Notes: a model not told the origin generated them from the letters alone. A stretch of 27,831 nucleotides of DNA from UBA9715 sp003452695 (GCA_946625225.1 CAMOTA010000029.1:1-27831); one strand, 5' to 3'. Shown: positions 15,406 to 26,298, counted from the stretch's first letter. Numbers and translations are program-made.

Positions 15406-16182
15406 ATGGCGCCTTACGGCAAGGGTTTCGTCGGCGTCTTCGATTCGGGGGTCGGCGGCATAAGCGTGCTGCGCGAACTGGCACGGCAGCTCCCGCACGA
15501 GGACTTCCGCTATTTCGGCGATTCCGCGTTCGCGCCGTACGGCGAGAAGGAGCGCGACTGGGTGTTGCGCCGTTCGCGGGACATCGTCGACGACCTGCTG
15601 GACCAGGGGGCGAAAGCCATCGTCATCGCCTGCAACACCGCAACGTCCGCAGCTGCATCTACGCTGCGCGCCGATTATGCGCATGTGCCCATAATCGGCG
15701 TGGAGCCTGCTTTGAAACCCGCCACGCTGGCCGAGCGGTCGGGGCGCATCTTGGTCATGGCCACGCCCATCACCTTGCGGCTGGACAAATACCAGCAGCT
15801 CGCCCAGCGCTGGGGCGGCGGCCACGAGGTAATCCCCGTTCCCTGTCCGGGCCTGGCGGCGCGCATAGAACAGGGCAACCTGGACGCACCCGACCTTCAG
15901 GACCTGCTGCAGTCGCTCGTCGGCGCATGGGCGGGCACGGTGGACAGCGTGGTCCTGGGGTGCACGCATTACCCGTTCATCGCACGGCAGATCCGCGCCG
16001 TCGTGGGCGACGTGCCGCTTTTCGACGGAGCCCGGGGCACCGCGTTGCAGCTGAAGCGCAAGCTTGCGGAACGCAGCTTGCTTTCGTTTTCCCGGGAACC
16101 CGGGCGCGTTGAATTCGCGTCCAGCCGTCAAACGCCCGAAGAGATTGCCCTGTACCGCCGATTCTTCGAAGGGCGCGTATGA
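15406..16182 (+). CDS. murI: Glutamate racemase
   Basis: The enzyme converts L-glutamate to D-glutamate for peptidoglycan. FDSGVGG is at residues 12-18, the two catalytic cysteines are C76 in CNTAT and C186 in GCTHYP, and YFGDSAFAPYG carries the substrate-binding block. The length of 258 residues is usual. It begins 3 bp after pyrE and is probably cotranscribed with it. No strong ribosome site is visible, so translation may be coupled to pyrE. Confidence 0.95.
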   Translation: MAPYGKGFVGVFDSGVGGISVLRELARQLPHEDFRYFGDSAFAPYGEKERDWVLRRSRDIVDDLLDQGAKAIVIACNTATSAAASTLRADYAHVPIIGVEPALKPATLAERSGRILVMATPITLRLDKYQQLAQRWGGGHEVIPVPCPGLAARIEQGNLDAPDLQDLLQSLVGAWAGTVDSVVLGCTHYPFIARQIRAVVGDVPLFDGARGTALQLKRKLAERSLLSFSREPGRVEFASSRQTPEEIALYRRFFEGRV

Positions 16183-16238
16183 GCCACGCCCCGGCAACGG
16201 GTAGAATGGGTGCGTGAACCGTTCGGCGACCGCGCGAG

Positions 16239-16272
16239 CTCCTTTCCCGCGGCACGCCGCCGACGAAAGGAG
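16239..16272 (+). promoter_or_regulatory. Leader hairpin that would hide the ribosome site of the cupin gene
   Basis: CTCCTTTC (16239-16246) is perfectly complementary to GAAAGGAG (16265-16272), which includes the Shine-Dalgarno sequence of the next gene. A second pairing, TCGGCG (16223-16228) with CGCCGA (16258-16263), crosses the first, so the two are mutually exclusive. That is the logic of a translational switch, but GC-rich sequence makes chance stems common. Confidence 0.4.
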
Positions 16273-16278
16273 AACAGC

Positions 16279-16740
16279 ATGGCGATACTGAACAACGAAT
16301 CGGGCATCTATGCGGCAAACATCGTGCAGGATGCATCGGGTGCGCCCACGCTGGCGCCCGACTTCAAGGCTATCTACGACAGCTTCGCACAGCGCATCGC
16401 CTGGGTCGACGGCAACGTGGTGCCGGGAGCTTTCCAGATGAACACGGCCTGGTACTCCGCCGTGCCGTCGCGCGACCCCATCTTCACCGAGCATGTGCAC
16501 GACGACGCCGACGAGCTTATCGGCTTCATCGGGTCGGATCCCGACAACCCGGGCGACCTGGGAGGCGAGATAGAGTTCACCATCGGCGGGGAAGCCCATC
16601 TGCTCACGAAGTCGACGATCGTGTTCGCACCTGCCGGTCTCGTGCACAATCCCATGCGCATCTTGCGCGTCGACCGCCCCATATTCCATTTCTCGGTGGT
16701 GACGACGCACACCTACGACGGCACGGCTACGTATCGCTAG
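16279..16740 (+). CDS. Small cupin-fold protein
   Basis: The protein has 153 residues with a double-stranded beta-helix pattern. H72, H74, E79 and H123 (EHVHDDADEL and GLVHNP) are the expected metal ligands of a cupin. The Gly-rich stretch PDNPGDLGGEIEF lies between the two cupin motifs. AAAGGAGA precedes the ATG at 16279. No substrate can be assigned. An upstream in-frame start would be out of step with the strong ribosome site. A hairpin terminator follows the stop. Confidence 0.75.
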   Translation: MAILNNESGIYAANIVQDASGAPTLAPDFKAIYDSFAQRIAWVDGNVVPGAFQMNTAWYSAVPSRDPIFTEHVHDDADELIGFIGSDPDNPGDLGGEIEFTIGGEAHLLTKSTIVFAPAGLVHNPMRILRVDRPIFHFSVVTTHTYDGTATYR

Positions 16741-16761
16741 CCCGCGCCCCGTCCCGCAGGA

Positions 16762-16794
16762 AATGAGTCGGGAGAACCGATCTCCCGACTCATT
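16762..16794. terminator. Bidirectional hairpin between cupin and sirtuin genes
   Basis: AATGAGTCGGGAGA (16762-16775) and TCTCCCGACTCATT (16781-16794) form a perfect 14-bp stem with a 5-nt loop. It lies between convergent genes and overlaps the sirtuin stop codon. There is no long T-run, so termination strength is uncertain. Confidence 0.7.
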
Positions 16795-17536
16795 AGAAAT
16801 CGAAGACCTCGCCAACCTTCGCCTGCACGCACAAATCGGCGAAGCGGTCGCGCGGCGTGGGGGCCAGGTTCACGATGGCCAGGTGGTCTCCCGAGAAGTA
16901 GTCGATAAGCCCCGCCGCGGGATACACCGCCAGCGAGGTCCCCGCCACCACGAGCAGGTCGGCGCGGCGTATGGCGTTCACGGATTCATGCACCACGCGC
17001 TCGTCCAGGCCCTCTTCGTACAGCACGACGTCGGGATTCACGATGCCGCCGCATTCCGGGCAGCGTGGAACGCCGTCGGGCGCGCATTCATGAAGGGCGC
17101 TCGTCGCATCCAGGTCGTAGGGCGCGGCGCAGCCCATGCAGTAGTTGCGCAGCACCGACCCGTGCAACTCCCAGACCGTGGTGCTTCCGGCAGCCTGGTG
17201 CAGGCCGTCGATGTTCTGCGTCACCACCGCAGAGCAGGTGCCCTGGCGCTCCAGCTCGGCAAGCTTCAGATGGGCGCGGTTGGGCTTGACGCCGCGCGCG
17301 ATCATGCGGTCGAAATAGAACGCGTAGAACCGGTCGGGATGCGCGTCGAAGTACGAGCGCGATATCATCTGCTCGGGCGGCACGTCGCCGTACTTCTGCG
17401 CATACAGGCCATCGGGGCTGCGGAAATCGGGGATGCCGCTTTCGGTCGAAACCCCGGCGCCGCCGAAGAACACCATGCGTCCCGGGGCGCACGACCCGAT
17501 CCAAGCGCGCAGCGTTGAAATGCCCTTGTCGTCCAT
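16793..17536 (-). CDS. Sir2-family NAD-dependent protein deacylase
   Basis: Sirtuins remove acyl groups from lysine using NAD and give nicotinamide and O-acyl-ADP-ribose. GAGVSTESGIPDFRS (26-40), TQNIDGLH (106-113), the catalytic histidine H125 and the zinc cysteines C133, C136, C159 and C162 are all present. The 247-residue length fits bacterial CobB-type enzymes. ATG 17536 is preceded by AAGGAG, which settles the start; a 60-residue upstream extension runs through element E copy 2 and is not credible. It converges with the cupin gene and diverges from the permease-GGDEF gene. Confidence 0.93.
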   Translation of the reverse strand: MDDKGISTLRAWIGSCAPGRMVFFGGAGVSTESGIPDFRSPDGLYAQKYGDVPPEQMISRSYFDAHPDRFYAFYFDRMIARGVKPNRAHLKLAELERQGTCSAVVTQNIDGLHQAAGSTTVWELHGSVLRNYCMGCAAPYDLDATSALHECAPDGVPRCPECGGIVNPDVVLYEEGLDERVVHESVNAIRRADLLVVAGTSLAVYPAAGLIDYFSGDHLAIVNLAPTPRDRFADLCVQAKVGEVFDF

Positions 17537-17569
17537 GCCAGCTCCTTTCCGAAAGAAACCCATGCCTGC

Positions 17570-17575
17570 ATTATA
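17570..17575 (-). promoter_or_regulatory. -10 box for the sirtuin gene
   Basis: Read on the minus strand this is TATAAT, about 34 nt before the ATG at 17536 and just ahead of the AAGGAG site. No good -35 is seen. Confidence 0.5.
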
Positions 17576-17633
17576 GGCCACTCGTCGGACGGAGCAGCCC
17601 CGTCGGCCGGGTCGTGGGCAGCAACGAATACGC

Positions 17634-17796
17634 TCGAAGGTCGCTGGCCACGCTTCGGCCAGGGCGAGGGCAGGTGAGAGGGATTCGGTCTTGGCTTCGG
17701 CTTTGCTTAAGTGCATATCAGGATATGTGCCTGCAGAATCGCCCTCACCCCTCTCACCTGCCCTCGCCCTGGCAGAAGCGTGGCAAGCGACCTCGA
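17634..17796. repeat. Hairpin element E, copy 2
   Basis: Outer arms of about 47 bp (17634-17681 and 17750-17796) pair with only a few mismatches and one single-base bulge. Inside them, the left conserved block includes GGATTCGG and GGCTTCGGCTTTGCTT (17693-17708). The right conserved block is 25 nt at 17727-17751, starting GTGCCTGCAG and ending CTCACCCC, and is identical to that of copy 3. A small apical stem CATAT/ATATG closes on CAGG. The arms share no sequence with those of copies 1 and 3. Confidence 0.85.
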
Positions 17797-17829
17797 ATGC
17801 CCCATTGCCATGGGCATCGCCGAAAGAGG

Positions 17830-17858
17830 TTTTCAGTTTGCGTCGTGTTTAGTACAAT
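17830..17858 (+). promoter_or_regulatory. Promoter of the permease-GGDEF gene
   Basis: TTTTCA (17830-17835), 17 nt, then TACAAT (17853-17858). The predicted start near 17865 leaves a very short leader before the ATG at 17882. Confidence 0.5.
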
Positions 17859-17881
17859 ATCAGCGAACGGGGTGGTGCGCT

Positions 17882-20203
17882 ATGGGGATGTTCTCCCCCT
17901 CAAAAAACGATTCCCAGGAACTCGAACGGCATATATCGCCCTTCGTTGCCTGGTCGTTTTCCATAGGCACGAGCATCGGCTGGGGCTCGTTCGTCATCAC
18001 CAGCAACGACTACCTGCTGAAGGCGGGACCGCTCGGCAGCTGCCTGGGCATGGGCATAAGCATGCTGCTCATGCTTATCATCGCGCGCAACTACCACTAC
18101 CTCATGCAGCGCCATCCCAGCGCGGGCGGCGCCTACACGTACGCGAAGCTCGCCTTCGGCTACGACCACGGCTTTCTAACAGCCTGGTTCGTGGGCATAA
18201 CGTATCTGGCCATCTTGTGGGCGAATGCAACGTCGGTGCCCCTGTTCGCGCGCTACTTCTTCGGCGATGCGTTCAAGGTGGGCTTCAGCTACGTCATATT
18301 CGGCTACGACGTGTACTTGGGCGAAGCGCTGCTCTCCATCGCCGCAATCCTCATCTTCGGGTTCCTGTGCATAGCGTTGAAACGAATCGTCGCGCGCCTG
18401 ATGGTCGGCCTTGCCGTGGCCTTTTCGCTCGGCATTACCGTGTGCTTCGCGGCGGGGATGGGCGGCTTGCAGGGCAACCTGGCGGTGTTCGAGCCCGCGT
18501 TCATTCCCGACAACAACGTGTTCATGCAGATAATCACCATCGCGTGCATTTCCCCTTGGGCGTTCATCGGGTTCGAGAACATATCGCACATGTCCCGCGA
18601 GTTCACGTTCTCGCAAGGCTCGTCGTTCAAGGTGCTGGCCGCATCGGTCGTGGCCACCACCGTGCTCTACGTGTTCGTCATCGTGCTTTCCACGACTGCG
18701 TATCCGCCCCAGTTCGATAGCTGGCTGGACTACGTGTCGCATCTGGACGAGCTGCACGGCGTAGAAGCCCTTCCCGCCTTCTACGCTGCCAGCCGCTTTC
18801 TGGGGGATGCGGGCGTCAGCCTGCTGTTCGTCGCCTTGTTCTGCCTGATAGCCACCAGCCTCGTCGGCAACATGACGGCGCTCAGCCGCCTGTTCTACGC
18901 CCTTGCGAAAGACGATATCCTGCCGCGGTCGCTGGCAACGCTGAACGACCGCGGTACGCCGTACCGGGCCTTCCTTGCCATCATGGCCATATCGTGCATC
19001 GTTCCCTTCCTGGGCAGGACTGCCATCGGCTGGATCGTGGACGTGACGACGATAGGCGCCACCATCACCTACGGTTTCGTGTCGGCGGCTGCCTACAGGA
19101 CTGCCAGCATGCATGCCGACGCGCACCACAAGGTAATGGGCATGCTGGGTTTGGTCCTCATGGTGGTAATGGGACTCATCCTCATCCTTCCCAACCTGCT
19201 GGCGTCGTCCACCATGGCGGTGGAATCGTATTTCCTGTTCACGGTATGGGCCATATTGGGATTGCTGTTCTTCCGCCATATCCTGCGCAGCGACCCCGAC
19301 AACCGCTTCGGCGAATCGGTCATCGTGTGGATCGTCCTTTTGGCGTTCGTGCTGTTCATGTCGTGCGTGTGGATGGAGCAATCCGCCGAGCGCGCTTCGG
19401 ACGTCGCGTTGTCCGACATGCAGTCGTATTACGAAGAGGGGACTCTCTCGCCGGGATCATCCGAAGAGGCTGGGGCCTACTATGCGCGCGAGCACAACCT
19501 GGTGCACGTGGTGAACACGCGAAACACGCTCATCATATTGTCGATTTTCGCCCTGTCGCTCGGGGTGCTCATAAGCAACTACTCGTTCATGCGGCGCCGC
19601 GAACACGAAAACGTGCTGCAACTGGGGTTGGAGCGCATCCGCGCCAACTACGACGAGCTTACCGGCGCGCGCAACAAGCACGCATACAACGAATTCATAG
19701 AGGAAATCGAATTCCAGCTGCGCAACGACCCGTCCTACGAGTTCGCGGTAGCCGTATGCGACCTGAACGACCTGAAGTCCGTGAACGACTCGTTCGGGCA
19801 CCTTTCCGGCGATGTCTACATCATGGATGCCTGCAAGGTCATAAGCGAGACCTTCGTGCACTCTTCCGTCTTCCGCGTGGGCGGCGACGAGTTCGCCGTC
19901 ATCCTGGAAGGCGACGACCTGCACAATCGAGAAGAACTCGTGAAGGGGCTGCGCGCCCTTTCCGACGAGAACCTGGAGATCGGCGGCGTGGTCATCTCCG
20001 TTGGCGTGGCCGCGTTCGACCGCACGCTCGACAAGGACACCGCCTCCACCTACGATCGTGCAGACATGCTGATGTACGACCACAAGCGCGAGCTGAAGGC
20101 AAAGCTGGCAGCAGTAAAGGCCGTGCGCACCCAGGCCCTTTCCGACCACGCCGCCGCTCGCGGATACACGTCCCCCGAAGACCGCGAAATGCCCCATAGG
20201 TAG
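17882..20203 (+). CDS. APC-family amino acid permease fused to a GGDEF diguanylate cyclase
   Basis: Residues 1 to about 470 are a 12-helix APC-superfamily transporter: GTSIGWGSF in helix 1, the helix-6 region SPWAFIGFENISHMSREF, and NMTALSRLFYALAKDD. Two further membrane segments (one near 490, one near 555, TLIILSIFALSLGVLI) enclose a polar loop of about 60 residues likely outside the cell. A cytosolic GGDEF domain follows: YDELTGARNKHAYNEF, CDLNDLKSVNDSFGHLSGD, RVGGDEF with GGDEF at 667-671, and SVGVAAF. The catalytic residues look complete. No RxxD inhibitory site precedes GGDEF. The 773-residue chain therefore probably couples amino-acid transport or sensing to c-di-GMP synthesis (inference). 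ATG 17882 is preferred; ATG 17888 is possible. Confidence 0.88.
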   Translation: MGMFSPSKNDSQELERHISPFVAWSFSIGTSIGWGSFVITSNDYLLKAGPLGSCLGMGISMLLMLIIARNYHYLMQRHPSAGGAYTYAKLAFGYDHGFLTAWFVGITYLAILWANATSVPLFARYFFGDAFKVGFSYVIFGYDVYLGEALLSIAAILIFGFLCIALKRIVARLMVGLAVAFSLGITVCFAAGMGGLQGNLAVFEPAFIPDNNVFMQIITIACISPWAFIGFENISHMSREFTFSQGSSFKVLAASVVATTVLYVFVIVLSTTAYPPQFDSWLDYVSHLDELHGVEALPAFYAASRFLGDAGVSLLFVALFCLIATSLVGNMTALSRLFYALAKDDILPRSLATLNDRGTPYRAFLAIMAISCIVPFLGRTAIGWIVDVTTIGATITYGFVSAAAYRTASMHADAHHKVMGMLGLVLMVVMGLILILPNLLASSTMAVESYFLFTVWAILGLLFFRHILRSDPDNRFGESVIVWIVLLAFVLFMSCVWMEQSAERASDVALSDMQSYYEEGTLSPGSSEEAGAYYAREHNLVHVVNTRNTLIILSIFALSLGVLISNYSFMRRREHENVLQLGLERIRANYDELTGARNKHAYNEFIEEIEFQLRNDPSYEFAVAVCDLNDLKSVNDSFGHLSGDVYIMDACKVISETFVHSSVFRVGGDEFAVILEGDDLHNREELVKGLRALSDENLEIGGVVISVGVAAFDRTLDKDTASTYDRADMLMYDHKRELKAKLAAVKAVRTQALSDHAAARGYTSPEDREMPHR

Positions 20204-20245
20204 ACGGCACCTTGCCCGAAGCTAACGCACGCCCGCCGATTGACT

Positions 20246-20286
20246 TTGCACTGACATGCGTAACAGTCTATAATTTGCAAGTTACG
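20246..20286 (+). promoter_or_regulatory. Promoter with operator-like dyad for the SpoVA-like gene
   Basis: TTGCAC (20246-20251), 17 nt and a perfect TATAAT (20269-20274) form the promoter. CGTAAC (20259-20264) and GTTACG (20281-20286) form an inverted repeat with a 16-nt centre that brackets the -10 box. TTACGTAA (20282-20289) is itself a palindrome at the predicted transcription start. This placement suits a repressor site. Confidence 0.55.
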
Positions 20287-20339
20287 TAATCAGCTGGCTT
20301 GGGGAAAATCTGGCTGAATCGAACAGCAAAGGGGATGAT

Positions 20340-21260
20340 ATGAAACCATACAAGACAGTAATCTACAGTTTCCTGCTCGGCGGCTTGTTCGCGCTCATCG
20401 CGCAGGGCCTGTTCGGCTTCTGGAACGCGGCGCTTACCGGCACCGCTCTGGAATTCTTCAGGGGCGGCGCCGTCCTGGTCAGCTTGGGCGTTATCGGCTT
20501 CATTCTGGGCGGCTTGGCAATCTACCAGTATTTCGAGGAATGGGCCACGTTCGGCGCGCTGTTCCCGTTCGCGGGCTTCGCCATGGCCGTCGGCATGAAG
20601 ATGGTCGTGCCGTGGACGAAGGGCGAATCGCTCGGCAAATCCATCTGGCCGGGAGCGTGGTTGGTCATCTGGTTTAACGCCGTTGGCGCGGTCGTTTGCA
20701 TAGCGGGCGGCTACGTTGCCGGCCTGTGCGGATGGGTTCCGCCCGAGACGCCTGCTGCCATCGTCAGCTCCACCGACCCGCTTGTGTCGCTGACCATCGG
20801 CGCGCGCGCGTTCGTGGGCGGCGGCCTTATCTGCGCCGTCTTCCAGATCGTGTGGCTGGTCGTGAAGTCCGCCGTGCCCTCCGCCAAGCATGTGTGGATC
20901 CTGATGGGCGGATGGATGTGCGGCGCAATCTTCTGCCTGCCCGGCCTGTCGCAGTGGCTTGTCAGCCAGTTCGGCCAGGGCTTCTCGTGCCTGATTCCCG
21001 TCGGTGGCTACAACATGTTCAACACCGGCTACGACCTGTTCCTCGGCGGCGAGCATGCCATGACCGGCCTGGTTCACCTGGGCTCCTTCATGCTTGCCGT
21101 GTTCGGCCTGTTCTTCACCGGCCTGGGCACGTTCATCGTGTGGAACGCCAAGTGGGGCCGCAAGACCCTTGCCGAAGTTCACCTGGAAAAGGCCCAGCAC
21201 GCGCTGGCCGAGGCCCAGGAGCATGCGCCTGCCGCCACGCCCGAAGTGAAGAAGGAATAG
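20340..21260 (+). CDS. SpoVA-like (SpoVAC/SpoVAE) membrane protein with internal duplication
   Basis: This 306-residue protein has about eight membrane segments. The N-half FLLGGLFALIAQ, then LAIYQYFEEWATFGALFPFAGFAMAV, resembles SpoVAE/SpoVAC, which in Bacillus spores form channels for dipicolinic acid (FLVGGLICVIGQ and GLYxxxxxFAGAG...PITGF). The C-half repeats the plan: FVGGGLICAVFQ, then LSQWLVSQFGQGFSCLIPVGGY. Two SpoVA-type modules in one chain is not the spore arrangement. No sporulation genes are nearby and the probable host does not form spores. A charged tail of about 35 residues ends the protein. AAAGGGGATG precedes the start. The family assignment rests on pattern matching by eye. 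Confidence 0.6.
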   Translation: MKPYKTVIYSFLLGGLFALIAQGLFGFWNAALTGTALEFFRGGAVLVSLGVIGFILGGLAIYQYFEEWATFGALFPFAGFAMAVGMKMVVPWTKGESLGKSIWPGAWLVIWFNAVGAVVCIAGGYVAGLCGWVPPETPAAIVSSTDPLVSLTIGARAFVGGGLICAVFQIVWLVVKSAVPSAKHVWILMGGWMCGAIFCLPGLSQWLVSQFGQGFSCLIPVGGYNMFNTGYDLFLGGEHAMTGLVHLGSFMLAVFGLFFTGLGTFIVWNAKWGRKTLAEVHLEKAQHALAEAQEHAPAATPEVKKE

Positions 21261-21286
21261 CGCCAACTGCTTCAACGAAGATTCAA

Positions 21287-21310
21287 GAAAGCCGCCCTCG
21301 GGCGGCTTTC
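21287..21310. terminator. Terminator after the SpoVA-like gene, possibly bidirectional
   Basis: GAAAGCCGCC (21287-21296) pairs with GGCGGCTTTC (21301-21310) around CTCG, followed by TCATTT. It lies between the convergent SpoVA-like gene and the minus-strand radical SAM gene. Confidence 0.8.
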
Positions 21311-21315
21311 TCATT

Positions 21316-21344
21316 TGAATATAGGTGCCTGGTACCTCTATTCA
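21316..21344. repeat. 29-bp TGAATA/TATTCA dyad centred on CCTGG
   Basis: This dyad begins TGAATA and ends TATTCA with GCCTGGT in the middle. It has the same length and layout as the units at 11730-11758 and 26152-26180. It overlaps the stop codon of the minus-strand radical SAM gene. Confidence 0.75.
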
Positions 21345-22613
21345 GCCAATGGGCTGGATGGCGACTTCGCGGATATAGGAGCCCTGCTCGTCGGATTCCA
21401 GCACGTTGAAGGCGACGGCCAGCTCGATGTCCAGATCCTTCAAGAAGGGGAGGAAGCTTAACGGGAAGGCGATCGACTGTTCCACGTCGTTCGGCATGAA
21501 GTCGGAACATCCCGCTGCAACGAGGGCGTCGTAGGCCGTCGCGCGATCGTTTCCATACACCTTTCCGCACTTCAGGAAGAAATCCCCGTCGTCGAACGAC
21601 AGGATGGGCGTTAGGCGCGCGCCGCGTTCGTTGCGGATGCGCATCTCACTGCGGTGCTTGTTGTCCAGCGAGCAGTAGTGCATGCCGAAGGGCATGTCGT
21701 GGTCGATGCCCCAAAGCATCAGTTCCAAGCAAAGCTCTTCGCTTCCGGCAACGGGCAAGCCGCCTGAATAACCGTAGTCGTACATGACGTCGAACGGGGG
21801 ATTGCGAATTTCGAAACCGCGCGCGGCGTATTCCTCCCAACTGTGGAAGGGGAAGCAGAATTCGAGCAGGTTTATGCCGTCGATCCCGATAGCGGCCCAG
21901 CGTTCGAACAGCTCGTGCATGCGCTCGTCGGTATTCGGGATTATCGGCATTTCCACCATGAGCGACGGGATGTAGCGCTTGGCGATTTCCATGGCAGCCA
22001 GCACGCGTTCCTGGCGCTCCATCGGGTCGTCTTGCTTCACGCTGAAGCGGATCTCGTCCAGGCCCGCATCGCGCAGCCTCGCCGCGCCCTCTTCGGTCAG
22101 AAGGTCGCCCGATGTGTACATGCGCTTGTGGGCGGAGGGAAAGCGCTTGCGGGCTTCCTCGAGCAGTGCGATGGAGTCGTCCAGGACCAAGAGCGGTTCT
22201 CCGCCCGTCAGGCCCAGAACCGCCAGATTGTCGTGGCCGTAGCGCCGTTCGGCGTCTTCCAGCCCGTCGCGCCAGGGGCAGCCCTCGCGCACGAACTTGT
22301 CGTAGTCGGCCACGTTGTAGTTGAAGCAGAAATAGCAATCGCGATGGCATTTGAACGTGGTGCTGAAGGTTTCCGAACCCTTGTTGCCCGTGCATTCCAC
22401 GCACGCTTTCGACTGCCAGCCCCATACGATGGAGGCGCCGGCGTTCTTGAACCGAGCCCCACGCTCGCGCAGTTCGTCGCGCAGCGCATCGATGCGCGCT
22501 TGGTTCTCGCCCGCCTTGGTGAAGACGATACCCTTTTCCTTCAGCGCGTTTATATAGGCGAAGCCTCCCTTGCGGTACTCGCGAATCTCGGACTGCAACA
22601 CTTTGTTTTTCAT
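21342..22613 (-). CDS. Radical SAM protein of unknown substrate
   Basis: The protein has 423 residues from ATG 22613, with GGAAAG upstream. The radical SAM motif is CHRDCYFC (C89, C93, C96), followed by LTGGEPLL. A preceding pair C71 and C74 (CVECTGNKG) gives an extra cysteine cluster as in proteins related to pyruvate-formate-lyase activase (COG2108-like). The C-terminal third has no domain I recognise. The gene stands alone, with carB 120 bp upstream on the same strand. Its stop overlaps a 29-bp dyad. I cannot assign a reaction. Confidence 0.8.
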   Translation of the reverse strand: MKNKVLQSEIREYRKGGFAYINALKEKGIVFTKAGENQARIDALRDELRERGARFKNAGASIVWGWQSKACVECTGNKGSETFSTTFKCHRDCYFCFNYNVADYDKFVREGCPWRDGLEDAERRYGHDNLAVLGLTGGEPLLVLDDSIALLEEARKRFPSAHKRMYTSGDLLTEEGAARLRDAGLDEIRFSVKQDDPMERQERVLAAMEIAKRYIPSLMVEMPIIPNTDERMHELFERWAAIGIDGINLLEFCFPFHSWEEYAARGFEIRNPPFDVMYDYGYSGGLPVAGSEELCLELMLWGIDHDMPFGMHYCSLDNKHRSEMRIRNERGARLTPILSFDDGDFFLKCGKVYGNDRATAYDALVAAGCSDFMPNDVEQSIAFPLSFLPFLKDLDIELAVAFNVLESDEQGSYIREVAIQPIG

Positions 22614-22632
22614 AGAAGTCTTTCCAGCTAGA

Positions 22633-22699
22633 CCAGACACTTGCCACCGGCCAGACAGTTGCCAGGCGAGGTGTCTGGTGGTATGCCAGACACCTCGCC
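22633..22699. repeat. Cluster of CCAGACA/TGTCTGG palindromes
   Basis: CCAGACACTTGCC (22633-22645), CCAGACAGTTGCC (22651-22663), the inverted GGCGAGGTGTCTGG (22665-22678) and CCAGACACCTCGCC (22686-22699) lie in series. The last two form a perfect 14-bp hairpin with a 7-nt loop. The middle pair form a dyad with TGCCAGGC at its centre, similar to the CCNGG centre of the 29-bp dyads. It lies between carB and the radical SAM gene, both on the minus strand, with no T-run. Confidence 0.75.
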
Positions 22700-22733
22700 C
22701 TCTACACCGCCTGGTAAGGAGCGGGAGGTTCGG

Positions 22734-25967
<3,234 letters not shown>

Positions 25968-26012
25968 GGACAAGCTCCTTCGACGCAAACGAACGCTTTT
26001 AACACTCCGTTC

Positions 26013-26018
26013 ATTGTA
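26013..26018 (-). promoter_or_regulatory. -10 box for carB with nearby dyad
   Basis: On the minus strand this reads TACAAT, about 46 nt before the carB start; the -35 region is poor. Just upstream, ATTAA (26041-26045) and TTAAT (26053-26057) form a short inverted repeat that could be an operator. Confidence 0.4.
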
Positions 26019-26090
26019 CGGTAGAATCACCGCTTCTTGCATTAAGATAGCGTTAATACACCATTGAAGAACGAGTTGCCGTTGCTGCCC

Positions 26091-26236
26091 GCGGGCCAGA
26101 CATGGCGCCCGGCAGCGGAAGGGGGATTCGGGCTTGACTTCGGCTTGCACGTGAATAAAACCGCCTGGTCGTTATATTCAGTGCCTGCAGAATCGCCCTC
26201 ACCCCCTTCCGCCGCCAGGCGCCGTGGCTGGCCTGC
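26091..26236. repeat. Hairpin element E, copy 3, with a 29-bp dyad as apical stem
   Basis: Outer arms of 34 bp (26091-26124 and 26203-26236) pair at 29 positions. The left conserved block has GGATTCGGGCTTG and GACTTCGGCTTGC (26136-26148). The right conserved block (26181-26205) is identical to copy 2. The apical part is the TGAATA/TATTCA dyad at 26152-26180, centred on CCTGG. The element lies between divergent carB and the HAD gene and ends 62 bp before the HAD start. Confidence 0.85.
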
Positions 26237-26298
26237 GAGAAGTACCGGCGCCAACGACCAGCAAGTTTTCCCAAACGATCTATGCAATAGGAGCTGAA

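Noticed and set aside
15292..16815. Minus-strand frame of 507 codons opposite pyrE end, murI and cupin
   Set aside because: It spans three well-supported genes and a terminator, so it is not a gene.
18176..19381. Minus-strand frame of 401 codons opposite the permease domain
   Set aside because: Very rich in H, Q and E, with no recognisable domain; shadow of membrane-helix codons.
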